Made by a program: the position numbers and the translations under genes. Source: Boesenbergia rotunda (lineage: Eukaryota; Streptophyta; Magnoliopsida; Zingiberales; Zingiberaceae). From it: 64,000 nucleotides of DNA. The notes under the pieces are model-generated. The model saw only the letters and a list, made by a program, of their open reading frames with translations. It made no database searches and was not told the origin of the DNA. Location: NCBI GenBank assembly GCA_024364735.1, contig JAGFNQ010000194.1:186001-250000 (forward strand), given 5' to 3'. Below are positions 55,765 through 64,000 of the stretch, piece after piece. Numbering within the stretch: position 1 is the stretch's first letter; each line of letters starts with the position of its first letter.

Positions 55765-58700
55765 ATGAAGGAGGCCTCAACCATGTGGATAGTAGATAGT
55801 GGATGCTCAAGACACATGACCGGGGATGTGAGCAAATTCACCACTATAAGCTACCTAAGAGAAGGGACGGTCTCCTTTGGGAATAGTGGAAAGTTGAGGA
55901 TCATTGGTAGGGGCACAATTAAGGTATCTCCCACCATTTCCATACATAATGTACTTTTAATCAAAGACATGAAGTTTAATTTGTTGAGTGTAAGTCAACT
56001 ATGTGATGCCGGTTTTAGAGTAGAATTTCATGCTAAGAAATGTATAATAAGGCAAAGTGAATCAAATACTATCATATTAGAAGGGTTTAGAGAGGCAAAC
56101 TTATATTATCTATCTTATGCTACTAACAATGTTGTCAAGTGTCTCATGTCTAAAGAAGAAGAAGGGTGGTTGTGGCACCGGAGACTTGGACATGTCAACA
56201 TGAGAAGCATTGCAAGAGTGGCCAAGGAAGAATTGGTGAAGGGGCTACCGATGATCAAGTATGAGAAGACCAAGTTGTGTGATGCATGCCAAGAAGGTAA
56301 GCAATCAAAAGCATCACACAAAGGTAAAACTCTAATCACCACTTCCTTACCTTTAGAACTTTTGCATATAGACTTGTTTGATTGCCATAGTACCCCCTCA
56401 CTTGTAGGAAGTAAGTATTGCCTAGTAATAGTAGATGACTTTTCTAGGTTTACATGGGTCTATTTCTTGAAACATAAGGATGATACCCTAGAGATCCTCA
56501 TAGGATTTAGTAAAAGGGTAGAAAATGAAAAGAACATCAAAATAAACCGAATTACGAGTGACCATGGTGGGGAGTTCCAAAACGCTAGTTTCACACAATT
56601 TTGTATTGAAAATGGGTACAAGCATGAGTTTTCATGCCCAAGGACTCCTCAACAAAATGGGGTAGTTGAGAGAAGAAACCGAGCTCTACAAGAAGCTGCT
56701 AGGACTATGCTTAATGCATATTCCCTTCCTAGCTATTTTTGGGCCGAAGCGGTTAACACCGCTTGCTATATCCAAAATCGGGTGTTGGTACATAGATTTT
56801 TAGGAAAAACACCCTTTGAACTGTGGAATGGAAAGGTACCACAAGTCCATTATTTTAGAGTCTTTGGATGTAAAGTCTACATCTTAAATACCAAAGATGA
56901 CCTAAGGAAATTTGAGTCAAAAGCCGATGAAGGGATTCTAGTAGGGTACTCATCAAATAGTAGAGGTTATAGAGTGTATAACAAAAGGACAAAGGTGATT
57001 GAGGAGTCCTCGAATGTTAAATTTGATGAAACAAGTAGTACCTACCCTAGGAAGGCCTCAATTGATAAGGATATAAAAGAGGTCCAACCCCTTGCCCAAA
57101 GAATTCAAGACCTACACTTGAAGGGCAATGATCAAGGGGGAGTAAGAAGTACCCTAGAGGATGAGGAAGAAGGAGTAAATGAACCTACAACCTCTAGACC
57201 ATTGAGACATCACCATGATCACCCTATTGACCAAATTGTGGGTGATGTCACTCAAGGTGTAAGGACTAGGTCCTATTTTAGGGACCAAACTAGTCAAATA
57301 GCTCTAATCTCCCAATTAGAACCTAAGTCCATTGATGAAGCATTGGGAGATGTTGATTGGGTTTTAGCCATGCAAGAAGAGCTAAACCAATTTGAGAGGA
57401 GTGAAGTTTGGGAGTTGGTTCCTAGGCCCAATGATTGTACTATTGTAACCACTAGATGGGTGTTTAGGAACAAACTAGATGACCAAGGTAAAATCACTAG
57501 GAACAAGGCTAGATTGGTAGCTAGGGGGTTTAACCAAGTTGAGGGACTAGACTATGATGAGACTTATGCCTCCGTAGCTAGGTTAGAGTCAATTAGAATT
57601 CTACTAGCCTATGCCGCTCACATGGGTTTCACACGCCACCAAATGGATGTGAAGTCGGCATTCCTAAATGGGATCATTAAGGAAGAGGTTTATGTCGAAC
57701 AACCCCCTGGGTTTGAGGACCCTAACTATCCAAGACACGTATATAGATTAAGAAAAGCCTTGTATGGATTGAAACAAGCTCCTCGGGCTTGGTATGAAAG
57801 GCTTTCTTCATTTCTAGTGTCCAAGGGGTTTAGGAGAGGAACAATTGACTCTACATTGTTCCTAAAATCTAAGGACAAGGAGATATTTGTTGCCCAAGTC
57901 TATGTAGACGATATCATTTTTGGGTCAATAAATAATGACTTCCTGCAAGAGTTCATCAAGTGTATGGAAGATGAATTTGAGATGAGTCTTGTAGGAGAGT
58001 TAACCTTTTTCTTAGGCCTTCAGGTTAAGCAAACTAATGAAGGTACACATGTCTTTCAAACCAAATATGCTAAGGAGATGTTAAAGAAATTTGGTTTAGA
58101 AAATGCTAAGGTAGCATCTACACCCATAGGAACCAATGTGAAAATGGATAGTGACAGTGAAGGGAAAATGGTAGACTCTAAACAGTATAGGAGCATGATT
58201 GGTAGCCTCCTATACCTAACCGCTAGTAGACCCGACATACTTTTTGCGGTAGGTATGTGTACAAGATACCAATCTTGTGCAAAAGAGTCCCATTTGGTTG
58301 TAGTCAAGAGGATCTTAAGGTATGTGAAAGGGACCCTCAATGTCGGACTTTGGTATCCTAGAACTCCTAGTGTTGATCTATTTTGGATACACCGACTCGG
58401 ACTATGCAGGGTGTAAGCTAGATAGGAAGAGTACAAGTGGAGGGTGTCAATTCCTTGGGTCTTCTTTAGTTAGTTGGGAGTAGTAGGAAACAACCATGCG
58501 TTGCCCTATCTACAACGGAAGCGGAATATGTGGCAATGGGTGGGTGTGTTTCTCAACTCCTTTGGATCATGCACACCTTAGAGGACTATGAACTACATTA
58601 CACCAAGGTCAAAGTCTTGTGTGACAATGTAAGTACAATCAACCTAACTAAAAATCCGGTTCACCATTCTAGAACAAAACACATTGAAGTGAAACATCAC

Positions 58701-58850
58701 TTCATTGGAGACCATGTGGCAAGGGGAGACATAGAACTACACTATGTTGAATCCAAGTCTAACCTAGCCGATATCTTTACCAAGCCTCTTCCGGAATCGG
58801 AGTTCACATCCTTGAGAAGAGGGCTTGGAATGTGTTTTGTGGAAGTATAG
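55765..58850 (+). pseudogene. Copia pol, copy 1, with two 1-nt insertions in the RNase H region
   Basis: The 883-codon frame 55765-58416 holds protease (IVDSGCSRHMTG, D11-S12-G13), integrase zinc finger (LWHRRLGHVNM, CDACQEGKQ), integrase catalytic residues (D266 in SDHGGEF, E302 in VVERRNRAL, spaced as in D,D35E enzymes), and reverse transcriptase with QMDVKSAFLNG and YVDDIIFG (Y713). The frame is then lost at a T-run (58381-58384, one T too many) and again at 58476-58478 (one G too many). After those it continues as the RNase H C-terminus (58530-58850), ending NLADIFTKPLPESEF...GLGMCFVEV. Both changes are in homopolymers, so they could be sequencing errors. Confidence 0.92.
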
Positions 58851-59659
58851 GATATACTTGGAGACATTAGCTTTGAATAAGGGTGCTTAATCCATTAGGG
58901 TGATACATTTGGCTCACTTGTGCTTGTGGCACATTGTTGAACCATTGAGAGTATCAAAATATGAAAACTAGACCAACTATGGGGAAGGCAAGTGTTTAAT
59001 CAATGGACACTTTGCCCAAAGATCATAGTTGGACATTTTAAACTTTTGAAAACCATTTTATATCTTACATCCTTTGCCATGCTTTTAAAAGTCATATAAT
59101 TGCAAAATTGATTTCAAAGTTTGATACAAAATGTAGTGGTTTTCAAAACCTTTGGATTTTTATCAAAAGTCATGCATGTTTGAAATTTTATATGGATTAA
59201 TATTTTTCCCTGATAGAGTATAACATTTCAAACATGTATGCAAAATTTTATAATTTTTGGAATTTTCTGAAATTTTCTAGAAGTTTCTGAAATTCGACAG
59301 AAAAGCTGAAATGGGTTACTGATAGCGTATCAGTCGACTGCCCCATGGGCAGTCGACTGGCACGCAGGTTTTCAGCCACTGTGAGAAATTTCAGAAATTG
59401 AAAATTCTTTCATTTGATGTCATGGGTTTTGGTTGCTTGAGGCAATCATTTTGATGGTGTCAAAGGGGGAGAATGGATGGTTTAAGTTAGAATTTTGACT
59501 TAAAATGGATGATTTTAGGTATTTTGTCAAACTTAGACTTTGAAAGGTTAAAATTTGGGAGAAGACATGGATTAAGGGGGAGGTACCTCTTAGGTTCTGA
59601 TAGGTCTTATATTTTTAACATATTGCTGTTATTAAGTGGAAACTTAATTTGGATTGTGA
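58851..59659 (+). other. 3' untranslated internal region, copy 1
   Basis: No coding frame of note and no envelope-like gene. It contains another paired palindrome cagtcgactgccccatgggc...(59331-59360) outside the LTR, and two polypurine tracts near 59463 and 59574. Confidence 0.7.
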
Positions 59660-59660
59660 N
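59660..59660. other. Ambiguous base N marking an assembly join
   Basis: Single N. Sequence to its left is the retroelement 3' region; sequence to its right matches the LTR from about 53708 on. About 620 bp of LTR is absent. Confidence 0.9.
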
Positions 59661-59987
59661 TACGGTACGGTTCCGTACAGTAACGAAGTGCTGCCAAATT
59701 GTAGAGTGTTTTTCTTGCTTCCTCCACTGTATTTCTGCATCTGTAAAGAGGAAGATCTTGCTGTAAAGGTTTCTCCACCTCAAGGAGACTTTTCGATAGT
59801 GAAAAGTGGTGCTCGCGGCGTGGATCCTTGGACTAGTCACCCATCTGGGTGGATACCAAGTAACTGATAAGTGTTAGCATTGTCTGTTTCTTTTACATAT
59901 TATTTCCGCTGCTAACAACTCTGTAGAGATCAAGATCCGAAAAAGTGCATTCACCCCCCCCCTCTGCACGCCTAAATCGATCCTTCA
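59661..59987 (+). repeat. Partial LTR of copy 2
   Basis: It matches 53708-54043 (tacggttccgtacagtaacg, ctcaaggagacttttcgata, tcgcggcgtggatccttgga), with several small deletions after 59880. It ends tcgatccttca and is followed by the primer site at 59989-60002. Confidence 0.9.
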
Positions 59988-60045
59988 GTTGGTATCAGAG
60001 CGAAGTGCGTTTTGGAAGATCTAACAATCAACCAGAACAATTGTA

Positions 60046-61680
60046 ATGGCGTTTCAAGAGGGATACTCCACCGCACGACCTCCGTTCTTCGACGGGAACG
60101 ACTTCACCTACTGGAAAGGTAGAATGCAATACTATCTTATGAATGACATAGAAAATTGGATAAGTGTTGCAGATGGCTTCGAGGCGCCCATCAATGAAAG
60201 AGGAGACCCAACACCGATGAGATCATGGTCGAAGGAGGTGATGAAAAGGGCGCAGTCTAATGCCAAGGCCACCACCACATGCAATGTGGGCTCTCGAAGG
60301 AGCAACTGAACAAGGTGGGGTCATTCAAGAGCGCAAGGAACTATGAGACAAGTTGGTTGAACTGAACGAGGGGTCCAACGAGTCCAGAAGAGCCAAGAAG
60401 GACCTTCTAGTGGCTCAACTGCAATCCCTGTCCATGAAGAGCAACGAAACCGTCAGCCAGCTACATGGAAGGGTGAAAGAAGTAATAAATGAGCTCCATG
60501 TGATTGGAGAGAAAATAGAGAACCGGGACATCGTCAGGTACGTACTACAAGCATTCCCTAGGACCACCCTGTGGCATCCTTGGTTGATGCTTACAAGGTA
60601 TCGAGGGACTTATCTTAGTTAAATTAGATGATCTCTTTTGTGAATTTGAACTGCACAAGCAAGCTAACATTACGGCCAAAGAGAAGTATTGCTTTTGTTG
60701 CAGAAAAAGAAAAAGAAGAGAAGGAGAAGAAGAAGGTGATCTACTCATCGTCATCGGACTCAGAGGAGTCAAGCGCCTCTATGGATAGTGACCAAGAGGC
60801 TTTCATGGTATGGAAATTTCGTAAAACATTTAAAAGTTTTTCTAACAAGTCATATGCTAGGAAAGGGGCCAAAAGTAAAGGTAAGGCCAAGGACATAATC
60901 TGCTACAACTGTCACCAAGAGGGACATATGAAAAACGAATGTTCCCAATTAAAGAAAAGGGATGACAAGAAGGAAGAGAAGAAGAAGAAGTCAAAGGGAA
61001 AGGAGAAGGGAGCCACCAACCTCAAGGCAACTTGGGATGATCCCTCATCTTCAGAGGAAAAAGAAGAGCAAGTCTCACACTTTGCTCTCATGGCACAAGA
61101 GACCTCAGACTCATCAGACGATGAACGAAGCTCAAGCAGCGAAGATGAGAGCTCCTCCACTTCGTCATCAGAATCAGAAGCGTCGGTAAGTGAGGTATAC
61201 CACTTACCCTCATCTACTTTGGTAAAGATTATATCTAGCACAAACATGGACTTAGCTAAGGCTAGAAGTAAAGTTAAGGACCTTAAGGAACAAATTGCCA
61301 TGCTTAGAGTAGAAGCTATTAAATTTAAAGATTTGTATGCTAGCTCTACCTCTTCACATGTTTCACATCTTGAAAATGAAAATAAGGAATTAAGGAAACA
61401 AGTAGATGACCTCACAAAGGCCCTTAGAAAATTCCAAGTAGGATCAAGTAACCTTGATATGATCATCAACAGTCAAAGGGTTGTGTATAACAAGGCCGGG
61501 TTGGGTTATAGGCCTAAGACCAAGGAAGTAGCATTTGTTTCACTTACCGGTAGGATTGGTGCATCTAGGAGACTAGGGGCTAAGGGAACCACAAAGAAAG
61601 CATGGGTACCTAAGAAATTTCTAAATGATGCTTATGGATCAAAGATATGGGTACCAAAAGAGTGTGTTTTTCGTGTTTAG
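60046..61680 (+). pseudogene. Copia gag, copy 2, several small frame breaks
   Basis: The start and family motifs are as in copy 1. Small deletions break the frame: near 60282 (catgcaatgtg), 60333 (gcgcaagg), 60574 (gtggcatcc), 60614 (atcttagtt) and 60684 (gagaagtat), mostly one base lost from a run. From 60687 on the frame holds to TAG at 61678-61680, with the CCHC knuckle CYNCHQEGHMKNEC intact. Confidence 0.9.
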
Positions 61681-61686
61681 GTAAAA

Positions 61687-64000
61687 ATGAAGGAGGCCTC
61701 AACCATGTGGATAGTAGATTGTGGATGCTCAAGACACATGACCGGGGATGTGAGCAAATTCACCACTATAAGCTACCTAAGAGAAGGGACGGTCTCCTTT
61801 GGGAATAGTGGAAAGTTGAGGATCATTGGTAGGGGCACAATTGAGGTATCTCTCACCATTTCCATACATAAAGTACTTTTAATCAAAGACATGAAGTTTA
61901 ATTTGTTGAGTGTAAGTCAACTATGTGATGCTGGTTTTAGAGTAGAATTTCATGCTAAGAAATGTGTAATAAGGCAAAGTGAATCTAATACTATCATATT
62001 AGAAGGGTTTAGAAAGGCAAACTTATATTATCTTGATCTATCTTATGCTACTAACAATGTTGTCAAGTGTCTCATGTCTAAAGAAGAAGAAGGGTGGTTG
62101 TGGCACCGGAGACTTGGACATGTCAACATGAGAAGCATTGCAAGAGTGGCCAAGGAAGAATTGGTGAAGGGGCTACCGATGATCAAGTATGAGAAGACCA
62201 AGTTGTGTGATGCATGCCAAGAAGGTAAGCAATCAAAAGCATCACACAAAGGTAAAACTCTAATCACCACTTCCTTACCTTTAGAACTTTTGCATATAGA
62301 CTTGTTTGATTGCCATAGTACCCCCTCACTTGTAGGAAGTAAGTATTGCCTAGTAATAGTAGATGACTTTTCTAGGTTTACATGGGTCTATTTCTTGAAA
62401 CATAAGGATGATACCCTAGAGATCCTCATAGGATTTAGTAAAAGGGTAGAAAATAAAAAAAACATCAAAATAAACTGAATTAGGAGTGAACATGGTGGGG
62501 AGTTCCAAAACGCTAGTTTCACACAATTTTGTGTTGAAAATGGGTACAAGCATGAGTTTTCATGCCCAAAGACTCCTCAACAAAATGGGGTAGTTGAGAG
62601 AAGAAATCGAGCCCTACAAGAAGCTGCTAGGACTATGTTTAATGTATATTCCCTTCCTAGCTATTTTTGGGCCGAAGCGGTTAACACCGCTTGCTATATC
62701 TAAAATCGGGTGTTGGTACATAGATTTTTAGGAAAAACACCCTTTGAACTGTGGAATGGAAGGGTACCACAAGTCCATTATTTTAGAGTCTTTGGATGTA
62801 ATGTCTACATCTTAAATACCAAAGATGACCTAAGGAAATTTGAGTCAAAAGTCGATGAAGGGATTCTAGTAGGATACTCATCAAATAGTAGAGGTTATAG
62901 AGTGTATAACAAAAGGACAAAGGTGATTGAGGAGTCCTCGAATGTTAAATTTGATGAAACAAGTAGTACCTACCCTAGGAAGGCCTCAATTGATAAGGAT
63001 ATAAAAGAGGTCCAACCCCTTGCCCAAAGAATTCAAGACCTACACTTGGAGGGCAATGATCAAGGGGGAGTAAGAAGTACCCTAGAGGATGAGGAAGAAG
63101 GAGTAAATGAACCTACAACCTCTAGACCATTGAGACATCACCATGATCACCCTATTGACCAAATTGTGGGTGATGTCACTCAAGGTGTAAGGACTAGGTC
63201 CTATTTTAGGGACCAAACTAGTCAAATAGCTCTAATCTCCCAATTAGAACATAAGTCCATTGATGATGTATTGGGAGATGTTGATTGGGTTTTAGCCATG
63301 CAAGAAGAGCTAAACCAATTTGAGAGGAGTGAAATTTGGGAGTTGGTTCCTAGGCCCAATGATTGTACTATTGTAACCACTAGATGGGTGTTTAGGAACA
63401 AACTAGATGACCAAGGTAAAATCACTAGGAACAAGGTTAGATTGGTAGCTAGGGGGTTTAACCAAGTTGAGGGACTAGACTATGATGAGACTTATGCCCC
63501 CGTAGCTAGGTTAGAGTCAATTAGAATTCTACTAGCCTATGCCGCTCACATGGGTTTCACACTCCACCAAATGGATGTGAAGTCGGCATTCCTAAATGGG
63601 ATCATTAAGGAAGAGGTTTATGTAGAACAACCCCCTGGGTTTGAGGACCCTAACTATCCAAGACACGTATATAGATTAAGAAAAGCCTTGTATGGATTGA
63701 AACAAGCTCCCCGGGCTTGGTATGAAAGGCTTTCTTCATTTCTAGTGTCCAAGGGGTTTAGGAGAGGAACAATTGACCCTACATTGTTCCTAAAATCTAA
63801 GGACAAGGAGATATTTGTTGCCCAAGTCTATATAGACGATATCATTTTTGGGTCAACAAATAATGACTTCCTGCAAGAATTCATCAAGTGTATGGAAGAT
63901 GAATTTGAGATGAGTCTTGTAGGAGAGTTAACCTTTTTCTTAGGCCTTCAGGTTAAGCAAACTAATGAAGGTACACATGTCTTGCAAACCAAATATGCTA
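61687..64000 (+). pseudogene. Copia pol, copy 2, stops and altered catalytic residues, truncated by window
   Basis: It runs in one frame but with TGA at 62476-62478 (CGA in copy 1) and TAA at 62701-62703 (CAA in copy 1). The protease motif reads DCG rather than DSG (codon 61720-61722). The second integrase Asp (SDHGGEF) is Glu (62488-62490). Reverse transcriptase has YIDDIIFG in place of YVDDIIFG near 63830. The rest of RNase H lies outside the window. Confidence 0.92.

Larger units (their letters stand above)
53090..59659 (+). mobile_element. SIRE-like Ty1/copia retrotransposon, copy 1 (3' LTR missing at the N)
   Basis: 5' LTR 53090-54043, primer site, gag, pol and 3' region in order on the plus strand. 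Purine-rich tracts (aaagggggagaat near 59463, ttaagggggaggta near 59574) precede the place where the 3' LTR should start, but the sequence stops at an N (59660) and resumes in the middle of an LTR. The gag and pol closely match those of the 60-64 kb copy. Confidence 0.92.
59661..64000 (+). mobile_element. SIRE-like copia retrotransposon, copy 2, runs off the window
   Basis: Partial LTR, primer site, gag and pol follow the same order as copy 1 with about 97-98% apparent identity by eye. The element is cut by the window end within reverse transcriptase. Copies 1 and 2 lie head to tail and share the one incomplete LTR. Confidence 0.92.

Noticed and set aside
58851..59659. Possible envelope-like gene after pol, as some SIRE elements have
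   Set aside because: No open frame above about 85 codons and no signal or membrane segment; treated as untranslated region.

Overview
The window is plant nuclear DNA: spliceosomal introns, a two-exon mitochondrial complex III subunit gene, Ty1/copia and Ty3/gypsy retrotransposons primed by the initiator-Met tRNA, CACTA, Mutator and MITE DNA transposons. A very GC-rich captured U-box gene in an AT-rich background and the style of the LTRs suggest a monocot, perhaps of the commelinid/Zingiberales type; that placement is inference. Well over 85% of the window is mobile or mobile-derived.

Left part (1-10.9 kb). The end of an LTR (1-354) abuts a decayed Ty3/gypsy (Athila/Tat-like) integrase (355-2310) that is split by a 968-bp solo LTR with a 5-bp target duplication. 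Next is an old minus-strand Ty1/copia element (about 2338-8419). Its 3' LTR was hit by a PIF/Harbinger-like TIR element (2366-3622), which itself received another LTR (about 2465-3417). A single intact exon of a ubiquitin-conjugating enzyme (8942-9046) stands alone, followed by a 0.5-kb MITE (10375-10876).

Central part (10.9-48.9 kb). Diverged but recognisable terminal inverted repeats at about 10896-11050 and 48740-48893 bracket what looks like one Mutator-like element. It carries a plus-strand MuDR transposase pseudogene on the left and, converging on it, a minus-strand ULP1 (SUMO-protease-like, C48) pseudogene on the right: the gene content of the Kaonashi class of MULEs. Between the two genes lies a 232-bp satellite in inverted orientation, 9 copies one way and 14 the other, closed by about 300-bp inverted arms. 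Two minus-strand copia-type elements inserted into the satellite (19526-31624, TSD ATATC; 33419-44441, TSD ATTTG). The first carries a 2.66-kb solo LTR inside its 3' LTR (TSD CACGG). The second is a non-autonomous gag-only element with a CACTA transposon inside it (36747-40583, TSD TTA) that has captured most of a U-box E3 ligase gene. Without the nested insertions the MULE would be about 14.9 kb.

Right part (48.9-64 kb). Just outside the MULE end is an intact host gene for the small ubiquinol-cytochrome c reductase subunit (49045-50846, two exons, 63 aa). Then come the last two exons of an unrecognised minus-strand gene (51733-52799). From 53090 to the end are two tandem copies of a SIRE-like copia element (gag, one in-frame TAG, pol), joined at an N at 59660 where the intervening LTR start is missing. 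Both copies are broken.

Most of the LTR-element history is insertion into earlier insertions. Only the cytochrome reductase subunit and possibly the partial minus-strand gene look like functioning host genes.
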